This document shows positions 34,835 through 43,131 of a stretch of 51,000 bases of DNA, one piece after another. Position numbers and translations under genes: made by a program. Under the pieces are notes generated by a model. The model saw only the letters and a program-made list of their open reading frames with translations. It made no database searches and was not told the DNA's origin. Numbering within the stretch: the stretch's first letter is position 1; each line of letters opens with the position of its first letter. The DNA is from Pirellulaceae bacterium (GTDB taxonomy: Bacteria; Planctomycetota; Planctomycetia; Pirellulales; Pirellulaceae). The stretch lies in the NCBI GenBank assembly GCA_028280445.1, contig JANQLU010000087.1:1-51000 (forward strand), written 5' to 3'.

Positions 34835-34931
34835 TCATCATCAATTCGCGGACACGTCATTTCTCAACGCGAAACATTTGTTAAACTCGTCGGGTTGATT
34901 TTTGGTTTTGATCCGAAAGGGTGAGTCTGCC

Positions 34932-35690
34932 GTGAGAAAACCGTTAATTGCGGGTAACTGGAAAATGAATACTGACCTGGATGCAGCGTCGAGTCTGGTG
35001 CGCGGCATCCAAGAGAAATTGTCGTCTGAAACGAGCGCTGACGTGCTCGTGTGCCCTCCGTCGGTGTATTTGCAATCTGTGTCATCGATTCTCAAGGACT
35101 CCGGTTCGAATGTTCAGCTCGGTGCCCAAGACGTTTATCACCGCTCAAATGGAGCATTTACTGGTGAAATCAGTACCCAGATGTTGCTCGATGTTGGCTG
35201 CCAATACGTAATCTTGGGGCACAGTGAGCGACGCCACATCATGGGCGAGACGGACCAGGATGTTAATGCCAAAGCCCTGGCGAGCCTGGCGGCGGGGTTG
35301 ACCCCGATTATTTGCGTCGGCGAAACGCTCGAGCAGCGTGAAAATGGCGAAACTTTGAGTGTCGTTCAGGGGCAATTCGAAGCCTCGATGGCCAATTTTG
35401 ACGATGCCCAGGTGTCCTCTTCGGTCATTGCCTACGAGCCGGTCTGGGCGATAGGGACGGGAAAAGTGGCAACTCCTGACCAGGCTCAGGAAGTGCATGC
35501 TGACCTTCGCAAATTGATCGAAAACCATTACAATTCAACGGTTTCAGATAGCGTGAGAATTCTGTACGGCGGTAGCGTCAAACCAGACAACGCTGCCGAG
35601 CTGCTGGGCCAAGATGATATTGATGGTGCCTTGGTCGGTGGGGCTTCGCTCGATGCTGAAAGTTTCATTGGTATTATTAATAGTCTGTAA
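34932..35690 (+). CDS. tpiA: Triose-phosphate isomerase
   Basis: This protein has 252 residues from GTG 34932 with AAAGGG upstream; an earlier in-frame GTG/TTG at 34902 would precede that site. It interconverts dihydroxyacetone phosphate and glyceraldehyde 3-phosphate. It is recognisable from the substrate loop GNWKMN at the start, the catalytic His in ILGHSERR near 95, catalytic Glu in AYEPVWAIGTG near 168 with flexible loop residues following, and the phosphate-binding ILYGGSVKPDNA near 210. Length is typical. It heads the run tpiA-secG-yicC-gmk-rpoZ-coaC-coaB, all on the plus strand. Confidence 0.95.
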   Translation: MRKPLIAGNWKMNTDLDAASSLVRGIQEKLSSETSADVLVCPPSVYLQSVSSILKDSGSNVQLGAQDVYHRSNGAFTGEISTQMLLDVGCQYVILGHSERRHIMGETDQDVNAKALASLAAGLTPIICVGETLEQRENGETLSVVQGQFEASMANFDDAQVSSSVIAYEPVWAIGTGKVATPDQAQEVHADLRKLIENHYNSTVSDSVRILYGGSVKPDNAAELLGQDDIDGALVGGASLDAESFIGIINSL

Positions 35691-35721
35691 ATTCATTCAA
35701 AGATCGTTCTGAGCAGCAGTT

Positions 35722-36393
35722 ATGTTTTTGAGCTTGATGGGAATCGTCCTTTTACTTATCTCCGTCTTTATGATGTTGCTGGTTTTGGTGCAACGTGGAC
35801 GCGGTGGTGGACTTACTGGTGCGTTGGGTGGAATGGGCGGCCAAAGTGCGTTTGGTTCGCGGGCCGGTGACGTGTTTACTCGCGTGACCGTGGTCACAGC
35901 CATTATCTGGATCATGTTGTGCATGGTAACCATTGCGTGGTTTAATCCGCCAATGCGACGAACGGCCGAAGAACGACAACAGTTTGATCCCAACGCGATG
36001 GAATTGACGAAAGATGAAATCAATCAATTGAATCCTTCGATGCGAGGCGTTGGTAAAACGGGACCAGACAAAACAACGATTCCTCCGCTGGGTTCGGGTA
36101 AAAAATCAGAGACGCCTAAAAAGACAACTCCAAAATCGGACAAAAAGACCGACAACAAAGACGACAAGAAATCCGACGACAAGGGTGACAAGAAAACTGA
36201 CGACAAAGGCGATAAAAAATCTGGTGATTCCAAACAGCCCGACAACAGCAAGAAAACAAAAGACGACACCAAAAAATCTGATCCAACCAAGTCTGATCCA
36301 ACCAAGTCTGGCGACAAAAAGAAATCTGAAGACAAGAAAAAAGATGATACCAAATCATCTGACGATAAAACTAAAACTGGGAAAGATAACTAA
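35722..36393 (+). CDS. secG: Preprotein translocase subunit SecG with long charged tail
   Basis: This protein has 223 residues, about twice or three times the usual 75-110. Residues 1-75 are a normal SecG: helix LMGIVLLLISVFMMLLVLVQ, the conserved linker RGRGGGLTGALGGMGGQSAF, and a second helix TVVTAIIWIMLCMVTIAWF. From about 115 onward comes an almost pure Lys/Asp/Ser/Thr tail with repeats of the KKSDDKGDKKTDDKGDKK type, likely disordered. SecG assists SecYE in protein export. The tail would lie on one face of the membrane and might recruit ribosome or SecA, but that is a guess. Gap of 31 bases after tpiA. Confidence 0.9.
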   Translation: MFLSLMGIVLLLISVFMMLLVLVQRGRGGGLTGALGGMGGQSAFGSRAGDVFTRVTVVTAIIWIMLCMVTIAWFNPPMRRTAEERQQFDPNAMELTKDEINQLNPSMRGVGKTGPDKTTIPPLGSGKKSETPKKTTPKSDKKTDNKDDKKSDDKGDKKTDDKGDKKSGDSKQPDNSKKTKDDTKKSDPTKSDPTKSGDKKKSEDKKKDDTKSSDDKTKTGKDN

Positions 36394-36458
36394 CGCTTTT
36401 CCATCCCCATTTTGAATCTGTCCACTCAACATTTCGTTTGTGTGCATGGAGGCTGCCA

Positions 36459-37328
36459 TTGCTTAGTATGACTGGCCAGGGTATTGGCCAAGCAGCTGAT
36501 GAACATTCCAATGTTTCCGTCGAATTGCGCTCGGTGAACAGCCGTTTTCTAAAAATCAATTTTAGCGGCGCGGATTGTTATCATTCAATTTCATCCGATA
36601 TGGAAAACGCGATTCGCGAAACGGTGCGCCGAGGAACGATTAGTGTCCACATCAAAGTCGATGGCCAGTTGAACGAAGATTCGTTTCGTATCAACACCGC
36701 GGTCCTCAAAACTTATCAGCGACAATTGGCCGAATTGAATCAAGGCGAACCTGTTGCGTTGAGCGAAATTCTCAATTTGCCGGGTGTTGTTTCCGAGAAC
36801 ATATCCAATGAGGAACATCAGAAACAACAACAAAATCTGGTGAAACAGGCGTTGGCCGCGGCGATTGAAAAACTCAACGAAATGCGGAAACAGGAAGGAC
36901 AGTCGATGGCTCAGCAGCTGGCCGAAAACTGTCAGCAAATTACCGATCTTGTTGAGCAAGTAAGGTCCCGGTCGCCGTTGGTCGTCGACGCTTATGCACA
37001 GCGTTTGCAGGAGCGGATCAATCAGATGCTGGAAAAAATGGATATGAAGATCGATCGCAAAGACATCGTGCGGGAAATCGGAATTTTTTCAGACCGTTGC
37101 GATGTCAACGAAGAACTGGTTCGATTGAAAAGCCATTTGGAACAATTCCAGCAGATCATCGCCGACGAAAATTGCAGCGGTCGAAAACTGGATTTTTTGA
37201 CCCAGGAATTGCTGCGCGAAACAAATACGATCGGTTCCAAATCCAATGACGCCGAAATTGCCGGGCACGTTGTGGAAATGAAAACCGTGATCGAACGGAT
37301 GCGCGAAATGGTTCAAAATGTTGAATAG
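36459..37328 (+). CDS. yicC: YicC family endoribonuclease
   Basis: This protein has 289-290 residues. The start TTG 36459 has GGAGG six bases upstream and gives MLSMTGQG, matching the family's MI.SMTGFG start; the longer frame from 36438 does not. Other family blocks are VSVELRSVNSRFLKI near 25, RRGTISVHI near 60, and the C-terminal GRKLDFLTQELLRETNTIGSKSNDAEI. The residues DEELVRLKSHL (here NEELVRLKSHLEQF) are also typical. YicC/YloC proteins are now described as endoribonucleases. The order yicC-gmk-rpoZ is conserved in many bacteria. Confidence 0.92.
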   Translation: MLSMTGQGIGQAADEHSNVSVELRSVNSRFLKINFSGADCYHSISSDMENAIRETVRRGTISVHIKVDGQLNEDSFRINTAVLKTYQRQLAELNQGEPVALSEILNLPGVVSENISNEEHQKQQQNLVKQALAAAIEKLNEMRKQEGQSMAQQLAENCQQITDLVEQVRSRSPLVVDAYAQRLQERINQMLEKMDMKIDRKDIVREIGIFSDRCDVNEELVRLKSHLEQFQQIIADENCSGRKLDFLTQELLRETNTIGSKSNDAEIAGHVVEMKTVIERMREMVQNVE

Positions 37329-37375
37329 CGTTTTGATTCACTGTTGTTGTGGCACTCAACCAGCTGAGAATCGTT

Positions 37376-37972
37376 ATGGAATCAGATTCAAATAATACCG
37401 AACTGGCTCCTTTGATCATTATTTCGGGCCCCTCGGGAGCTGGGAAATCGACGATCGTCAAACGTCTGCTGGAATCGTGCGAATTGCCCTTGGAACTTAG
37501 CATTTCGGCAACCACACGGCAGCCGAGACCGGGAGAAACTGATGGTATCCATTATCGTTTCTTGACGGACGAGCAATTTAGGGCCCATCGCGACAATGGC
37601 GATTTTCTGGAATATGTCGAAGTGTTCGGGCGGGGAACATGGTATGGAACGTTCGAAAACGACGTCACCACTAGCCGAAAAAATGGAAAATGGATAATCT
37701 TAGAGATCGACGTCGAAGGCGCAATGAAAGTCGCGAAAAACAATCCTGAAGCGATTACCATCTTTATCCACCCCGGTTCGTTAGAAGAACTGGAGCGGCG
37801 ACTCCGCGATCGAGGTACTGAAACCGAAGAAAAAATCCTCCGCCGCCTCGAAGTTGCAAAACGGGAACTTGATTTCGCGCCATCCTACAAGCACATTGTA
37901 ATCAACGAAAATCTGGACAACGCCGTTGAGCAGGTTTGTCAGGTTTTAAAATCCAACGGAGGCAGTACTTAA
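37376..37972 (+). CDS. gmk: Guanylate kinase
   Basis: This protein has 198 residues from ATG 37376; a GTG at 37349 would add nine. It phosphorylates GMP to GDP with ATP. The P-loop is GPSGAGKST near residue 19. GMP-binding residues lie in SISATTRQPRPGETDG and HYRFLTDEQF, followed by EYVEVFGRGTWYGT, and the LID region is RLRDRGTETEEKI.RR. Length is typical (about 200). It lies 47 bases after yicC and two bases ahead of rpoZ, so they are surely co-transcribed. Confidence 0.93.
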   Translation: MESDSNNTELAPLIIISGPSGAGKSTIVKRLLESCELPLELSISATTRQPRPGETDGIHYRFLTDEQFRAHRDNGDFLEYVEVFGRGTWYGTFENDVTTSRKNGKWIILEIDVEGAMKVAKNNPEAITIFIHPGSLEELERRLRDRGTETEEKILRRLEVAKRELDFAPSYKHIVINENLDNAVEQVCQVLKSNGGST

Positions 37973-37974
37973 AT

Positions 37975-38232
37975 ATGTACAACCATCTCAAAGAAGAAGA
38001 AATTGTCAACAAAGTTGGCGGGCGATTCAAACTGTCAACTCTCATCCAAAAACGCCTGGTCCAAATCAACCAGGGAGCACGTCCTCTGATCGATACAAAT
38101 TCCGACGACAAAATGGAAATTGTCTTGCAAGAAATCCTGCACGATAAAATCTTTCTCGATACTTCGAACGAAGTTCAAGTGAACCATCTGGACATGTTTG
38201 ATACTCCAGAATTGGAATTGGATGATATGTAA
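37975..38232 (+). CDS. rpoZ: DNA-directed RNA polymerase omega subunit
   Basis: This protein has 85 residues from ATG 37975, two bases after the gmk stop. It aligns with omega by its helical core: KVGGRFKLSTLIQKRLVQINQGARPL resembles the usual RF.Lv.va..RA.QL..G..P. It aids assembly of the beta-prime subunit into RNA polymerase. It is acidic at the C-terminus (PELELDDM). Call rests on sequence core, size and the conserved gmk-rpoZ-coa order. Confidence 0.8.
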   Translation: MYNHLKEEEIVNKVGGRFKLSTLIQKRLVQINQGARPLIDTNSDDKMEIVLQEILHDKIFLDTSNEVQVNHLDMFDTPELELDDM

Positions 38233-38252
38233 TTCCCAGTAGGAGACATCGA

Positions 38253-38822
38253 TTGAAAAAACAACGTGTATTGATCGGTGTCACAGGTGGAATTGCGGCC
38301 TACAAAACGGCGGCGCTGGTCAGCCAACTGGTTCAGGCAGATGTCGATTGCCAAGTGGTCATGACAGAATCAGCACACGAGTTTATCGGACCCGCAACGT
38401 TTGCGGCACTCACAGGACGTCCGGTTGCCACGAAAATTTTTGAACCCGCCCGGTTTCCGCTTGGTGCACACATTGAACTGGCACGCGAATATTCCGTGCT
38501 TTGTGTTGCGCCGGCTTCTGCAAATTTTTTGGCCAAAGCGGCAAACGGCATCGCCGATGATTTGTTGAGCACGTTGTATTTGTGTTTCGAAGGTCCAAAA
38601 TTGTTTGCCCCTGCAATGAATTGCGAAATGTGGGACAACCCCTCGGTGCAACGAAATGTTCAAACACTGATGACCGACGGTGTGCATACTGTGGGACCCG
38701 AGGTAGGTTGGCTGAGTTGTCGCGTCAAAGGCTGGGGGCGTATGTCCGAACCACAGAAAATTCATGACGAAATTCAGAGATTATTTTTCTTGATGGAACA
38801 GCCGTCCGAGACCGAGAATTAA
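38253..38822 (+). CDS. coaC: Phosphopantothenoylcysteine decarboxylase (CoaC)
   Basis: This protein has 189 residues from TTG 38253 with AGGAGA about seven bases upstream. It is an HFCD-type flavoprotein that decarboxylates phosphopantothenoylcysteine in coenzyme A synthesis. Motifs are GVTGGIAAYK at the N-terminus (with FMN-binding Ser/Thr), FIGPATFAALTGRPV, the catalytic-His region AHIELARE, the PASANFLAK motif, and PAMNCEMWDNP, whose Asn and Cys contact substrate. In most bacteria this domain is fused to CoaB; here the ligase is a separate gene starting one base after the stop. Confidence 0.9.
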   Translation: MKKQRVLIGVTGGIAAYKTAALVSQLVQADVDCQVVMTESAHEFIGPATFAALTGRPVATKIFEPARFPLGAHIELAREYSVLCVAPASANFLAKAANGIADDLLSTLYLCFEGPKLFAPAMNCEMWDNPSVQRNVQTLMTDGVHTVGPEVGWLSCRVKGWGRMSEPQKIHDEIQRLFFLMEQPSETEN

Positions 38823-38823
38823 T

Positions 38824-39453
38824 GTGGCTCGAATTCTGATTACGTCCGGTCCCACCAGGCAATACCTGGATCCCGTCCGGTATTTAACTAATGCGTCAAG
38901 CGGCCAGATGGGCGCGGCGCTGGCCGAAGCGGCGGTGGTAGCCGGACACGACGTCGTCGTTGTTTCCGGCCCGGTCCATTTGCAATACCCGAGTACGGTC
39001 GAAGTTTTGGATGTCGTCACGACCGATGAGATGTTTGAAATGTGCCATCAAGTGTTTAAATCCTGTGACGGGGTCATCGGTGCAGCGGCACCCTGTGATT
39101 ACAAAATGGAAACGGTCTCGCCGGAAAAACTGGCGAAAACCGGCAACGGATTGTTATTGAAATTGGTCGAAACGCCTGACGTGATCGCTTCACTGGGACG
39201 TCAGAAACAACACGGACAATGGGCCGTCGGATTCGCGTTAGAGACGCACGATGCCAATTTTCGAGCGATCACCAAAATGCAGAAAAAATCCTGCGATCTG
39301 ATGGTAGTCAATGGCCCTGCCGCGATCGATTCGACGCACAACCAAATCAAAATCCTCGATCGTTCAGGTGAGATCATTCGCGAAGTCGATGGCCCCAAGA
39401 CCACGATTGCCGAGTTGATTATTTCAGAAATCGACCAACGGTTGATTAAGTAG
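38824..39453 (+). CDS. coaB: Phosphopantothenate-cysteine ligase (CoaB)
   Basis: This protein has 209 residues from GTG 38824. It is a Rossmann-like ligase that joins cysteine to phosphopantothenate using a nucleotide, normally CTP in bacteria. Motifs are ILITSGPTRQYLDPVRYLTNASSGQMG at the start, VVVVSGPV, GAAAPCDYK (usually AAVaDy), LVETPDVIASLG, GFALET and LMVVNGP. It corresponds to the C-terminal half of fused CoaBC. The following sequence is a family-C repeat whose first base belongs to the stop codon. Confidence 0.9.
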   Translation: MARILITSGPTRQYLDPVRYLTNASSGQMGAALAEAAVVAGHDVVVVSGPVHLQYPSTVEVLDVVTTDEMFEMCHQVFKSCDGVIGAAAPCDYKMETVSPEKLAKTGNGLLLKLVETPDVIASLGRQKQHGQWAVGFALETHDANFRAITKMQKKSCDLMVVNGPAAIDSTHNQIKILDRSGEIIREVDGPKTTIAELIISEIDQRLIK

Positions 39454-39619
39454 GGCCGGTTCCTACCGGCCGATCAAAACAATTTACGAGCACGAAGCGC
39501 CAGCGAGTGGTTTGGTCGCGCAAAACCACTCGCTGGCGCTTCGTGCTTGTATCAGTGAACAAGTAGCAAGTAGGCCGGTTCTCGGCCGTTTTGTCGGACT
39601 GGCCGGTGGGAACTGGCCC
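39453..39619. repeat. Family-C repeat pair enclosing a perfect family-B palindrome
   Basis: GGGCCGGTTCCTACCGGCC (39453-39471) recurs inverted at 39601-39619 with two differences. Between them, 39489-39513 and 39523-39547 form a perfect 25-bp stem with a nine-base loop (core AGCACGAAGCGCCAGCGAGT). A further family-C fragment lies near 39570. The block separates the convergent coaB and YchF-like genes and could serve as a two-way terminator. Confidence 0.85.
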
Positions 39620-39625
39620 TACTGA

Positions 39626-40669
39626 TTAAGTCGTAGCCAGGATGTGCAAAATATCGCCATCCTGAATGACATAGTCCTTGTGCTCTTTGCGCATCAAATT
39701 GGCGGCTTTGATTTCGCGCTCGCTGCCGAGTCGGAACAGATCTTCACAGGTCATGGTTTCCGCGCGAACAAAGCCTTTTTCCAAATCGGTATGGATACTG
39801 CCAGCGGCTTGGCCTGCGGTCGCACCTTTGGGAATTAACCAAGTTCGAACCTCTTGTTCACCGGCGGTAAAGAACAACATTTGCCCCGAAACGTCCATGA
39901 TTTTTTGGATCAACGTGTCGCGATCAAACGGTGAAACGCCCATCTCTTCGCAAAACGCTTTCCGCTCGTCGTCGTCCATGGTGGCCAATTCCAATTGTAG
40001 CGTAACCGAAAACGCGACGATTTCAGGTCCCGCCTCGAACGCATCGGATTTTTTGATTTCAGCGAGAACTTCATCGCTGTCTTGCATATCGTCGATGTTG
40101 ATCACATACAAAATCGGCTTGCTCGTCAACAATTGAAACGACTTGATGCTGCGTCGTTGTTTGTCGGTCAGCTCCAGATCACGGAGTGATTTTCCTGATT
40201 CCAGTTGTGTCAGAACTGGCTCTAGCGCATCGAGTTCCTCTTTTTCTTTTTCGCGATTGGGTCGAGGTTTTTTGACGCTTTCGCGAAGTTTTTCAACACG
40301 ATTGGAAACGATCTCCATATCCGTCAACAGCAGATCCTCAGCAAACGATTGCAAATCGGCCACCGGATCGTTGTCGCTGAATCCGGCGATGACCACAATC
40401 AGGCAACCCGCCTCGCGCATTTGAGCAAGTTTGCCGGCGTTGCCGTCTTGGGAACGCCCCAGTCCCGGTGTGTCGACGATGTTCAGACTGGCTTGAACGG
40501 TTTTTTTGGGTTGGTAGATTTCGCAAAGTGGTTCGACTCGCGGTTCGGGGATGACGGCCGTCGCCATTTGGCTCGTATGCGAAAGCGACGGGTCGACTTG
40601 AATTCCGGTTATGTATTCGAACAGCGAACTTTTACCCGATCCCTGGTATCCAACAATTCCGATTTTCAT
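39626..40669 (-). CDS. YchF-like P-loop GTPase/ATPase
   Basis: This protein has 347 residues. Its layout is that of Obg/YchF proteins: G1 GYQGSGKSS at residues 7-15 (standard YchF has a GLPNVGKS type), G3 VDTPGLG near 64, a coiled-coil insert REKEKEELDALEPVLTQLE, and G4 INIDD near 192 instead of NKxD, as in YchF, which prefers ATP. The C-terminus is a TGS/DUF933 domain: FFTAGEQEVRTWLIPKGATAGQAAGSIHTDLEKGFVRAE. YchF binds ribosomes and modulates stress responses. The unusual G1 and shorter insert suggest a paralogue. It overlaps the transglutaminase gene by four bases (ATGA), with AGGAAAA as its binding site. Confidence 0.88.
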   Translation of the reverse strand: MKIGIVGYQGSGKSSLFEYITGIQVDPSLSHTSQMATAVIPEPRVEPLCEIYQPKKTVQASLNIVDTPGLGRSQDGNAGKLAQMREAGCLIVVIAGFSDNDPVADLQSFAEDLLLTDMEIVSNRVEKLRESVKKPRPNREKEKEELDALEPVLTQLESGKSLRDLELTDKQRRSIKSFQLLTSKPILYVINIDDMQDSDEVLAEIKKSDAFEAGPEIVAFSVTLQLELATMDDDERKAFCEEMGVSPFDRDTLIQKIMDVSGQMLFFTAGEQEVRTWLIPKGATAGQAAGSIHTDLEKGFVRAETMTCEDLFRLGSEREIKAANLMRKEHKDYVIQDGDILHILATT

Positions 40670-43131
40670 TTTTCCTGATTTGATTTATTTCTAATGGCCT
40701 GTTCAAACTGTTGAATTGATTTTTCAATTTCAACTTGCTGGTCACGGGTCATTTCCGTGTCACCGAAGCGGACACGGTAAAAGAACGAGGTGATGTGATC
40801 CAGGCTGGTTTTGATTTTTTCGCGTTCCGGATATTGAGCGAAATGCTCGCCAATATTGGAAGCGAACTCCAGCTGGGTTTCAGCGGGGTCTCGCCGAAGT
40901 CCGTGAGACCTCAAAATTTTCAGGAATCTTTCGTAGAAGTCAACACGTTTATGAGTCACGATTTCGCCGCTGACGATGCGACCGAGGCGCGGGGCGACCA
41001 GGGAAATCGCGCTGCCCAGGACTTTCCAGAAAATATTCGTTGGAACTGTTTCACCGGACTTGCGGCGTTTGGCGACGCGCATGGTCCGGACAGATAGAGC
41101 AAAGATCACGGCAGCGACAACCAATACGGGGATGATAAAACGGAGCCACCACCAAGGCGATTTGGGATCATTCATCGCCGATTTTTGCCATTGTTCCTGC
41201 CACCATTGGTTGTCAGTCATTTTCGACAGGAACGCCAAGGGGTCTGCTCCCAAGCTTTCCATGCCCGCGTCATTACGGGAATCTTCTTTGATGCCTAGAA
41301 CGTAATCTCGCCACAGATTTTTAGCGTACCCCAACGGGTCTCCGCCCGCCCCAGTGATTGCTTCGATGTCTTCGCTGGACGCCGGTGTCGGGTCCAAACG
41401 CAGCCACGAACCTCCAGTGCTGCGTCGATCGCGCAAGAATCGTTGTGGCATGTTCGCGGTACAGTCCCGAGGACGAATGTAAGCTTCTACCCAGGCGTGG
41501 GCATGTTGCTCCTGGACAAACAAGTATTGTCCAACGGTGTCTTCGCGACCTCCTCGAAATCCAACTACGACGCGAGCCGGAATCCCCTGGCTTCGCAACA
41601 TCAAGCACAATGCTGATGCGTAATATTCACAGTGACCGCGTTTGAAGTTTCTGACAAAATCTTCGACGGCATCGAGTTGTGGATCTCGGTCGATGTTACG
41701 AAAATCCAAGGTATATGAATATTGTCCGGATTTGAAATGTTGTTCCAATTGACGGGCAATTCTCAAATGATTGTCGGTTTGGGAATTGTTGACAATTTCA
41801 TTGGCTTTGGCGACCAAGGTCGGATAGCGCGCCAGATCGATTTCCGTCAGCCACTGATACTCGGCTCGGTTTTCTTTCATCGACGAGCCGTAGTCGGGCA
41901 AATATTCCCAAGAATCCAGAAAGCGAAACGAAGCTCCCGTTCCATTAACTTCGACCGTCAATTTATACGGGAACGACGATACCTCGATGAGCTTTGCATC
42001 TTTGCCTCGCGTAAAACTGGACAGTGGTCGGCAAAATTGAATCTCCGATGACGAACGATCCGTTTCACGATCGTCAGACGAAATAAAAATTCGTGTCGGC
42101 GTTACACCGTAAATGAGCGGATCCCGAGTCGGCTCCAGAATGATCCGTTGAACCATGGTTTTTCGCCTGCGGGACGGGCGAAACAAACTGGAATACTCTT
42201 CGTTTCGAACTCGGCTGTAGGGAGCTGCCCAAGTGGTATGGCCATTTTTGATTTTGAGTGTTCCCAACGCCATGCCGCGAAAATATGGTTCGTTGTCAGG
42301 CAATACCGGAATTTTTGTTTTGGGGTCGGAAAACCAAACACGCATGACCGTTTTCGATGACAGCGCGATCAAACTGTCTTGTTCGAGGTCGACGGTTTTG
42401 GTCATCCCGGTGCGGCTCATCTTCATGATTTTGGGGCCGAACCAGGCCGTTTGATCGCGCGGGATCACCAAAAACAAAACGGAGGTAAAAGCCAGCCCGA
42501 TGAGACCCAACCAAATTACATGCCGAACCATCCGGCGAATGACCGAACGACTTTGGCATTGTTGATCGAACACGGCGATCGGGGCCATCCCACTCAAATC
42601 ATCGTTTTGCAAATTCAGCGCCGTCAAACGTTTTTTTGCGTTGCGGTTTTTTCGTTTGATTTGCCAAGATTCCGAATAGTGGGTCAGCAGCATCATGGTG
42701 ATGCCGGCCACCATCATGTACAGCACGAAAAAGACTCCGCCTTGAAAGTCCAAGTTAAACGCGGCGGCAACGACGACTTGGAGCAGGCTCAACACCATAA
42801 TTTGCCAACACACGCGCGGTGTTTTGAGCTGGAACATCAATACCGCTTGCAGGTAAACCAGGAGGTTGGCAATCAAGATCAGTTGTTGCCCGCTACCCGC
42901 TTTGAAAAATCCGCTCAACGTATACGCAGTGACCAGGATTGCCGTGATGTTGGCAACCCATTTGTTAAACCGAATGATGCCGTAGATGTCGTTCAGGATA
43001 AACGCGCTGACGGCTGATACCACAGCAATAATCGTTGGATTCCAGTCGTACTGTCCGAGCCCAAGCAACAACCCGCCGAGCGTTGCCAACAGGACAAACA
43101 TGATTTGTACGAGTCGTTTGACGTTAAACAT
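40666..43131 (-). CDS. Transglutaminase-like membrane protein (TgpA/DUF3488 type)
   Basis: This protein has 821 residues. At the N-terminus there are about six membrane helices (DUF3488-like), for example IMFVLLATLGGLLLG and LLVYLQAVLMFQL, with a final one near 205. A periplasmic segment follows. The transglutaminase-fold core is at 505-590: CEYYASALCLMLRSQGIPARVVVGF (Cys), then QEQHAHAWVEAYI (His) and WLRLDPTP (Asp). A last membrane helix (WLRFIIPVLVVAAVIFAL) and a DUF4129-like tail end the protein. Family members occur with MoxR and DUF58 proteins and probably process peptides or envelope proteins. The triad is intact. It overlaps DUF58 upstream by eight bases. Confidence 0.88.
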   Translation of the reverse strand: MFNVKRLVQIMFVLLATLGGLLLGLGQYDWNPTIIAVVSAVSAFILNDIYGIIRFNKWVANITAILVTAYTLSGFFKAGSGQQLILIANLLVYLQAVLMFQLKTPRVCWQIMVLSLLQVVVAAAFNLDFQGGVFFVLYMMVAGITMMLLTHYSESWQIKRKNRNAKKRLTALNLQNDDLSGMAPIAVFDQQCQSRSVIRRMVRHVIWLGLIGLAFTSVLFLVIPRDQTAWFGPKIMKMSRTGMTKTVDLEQDSLIALSSKTVMRVWFSDPKTKIPVLPDNEPYFRGMALGTLKIKNGHTTWAAPYSRVRNEEYSSLFRPSRRRKTMVQRIILEPTRDPLIYGVTPTRIFISSDDRETDRSSSEIQFCRPLSSFTRGKDAKLIEVSSFPYKLTVEVNGTGASFRFLDSWEYLPDYGSSMKENRAEYQWLTEIDLARYPTLVAKANEIVNNSQTDNHLRIARQLEQHFKSGQYSYTLDFRNIDRDPQLDAVEDFVRNFKRGHCEYYASALCLMLRSQGIPARVVVGFRGGREDTVGQYLFVQEQHAHAWVEAYIRPRDCTANMPQRFLRDRRSTGGSWLRLDPTPASSEDIEAITGAGGDPLGYAKNLWRDYVLGIKEDSRNDAGMESLGADPLAFLSKMTDNQWWQEQWQKSAMNDPKSPWWWLRFIIPVLVVAAVIFALSVRTMRVAKRRKSGETVPTNIFWKVLGSAISLVAPRLGRIVSGEIVTHKRVDFYERFLKILRSHGLRRDPAETQLEFASNIGEHFAQYPEREKIKTSLDHITSFFYRVRFGDTEMTRDQQVEIEKSIQQFEQAIRNKSNQEK

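Noticed and set aside
36050..36415. Second open frame over the secG tail
   Set aside because: It arises from the low-complexity Lys/Asp codons read in another frame.
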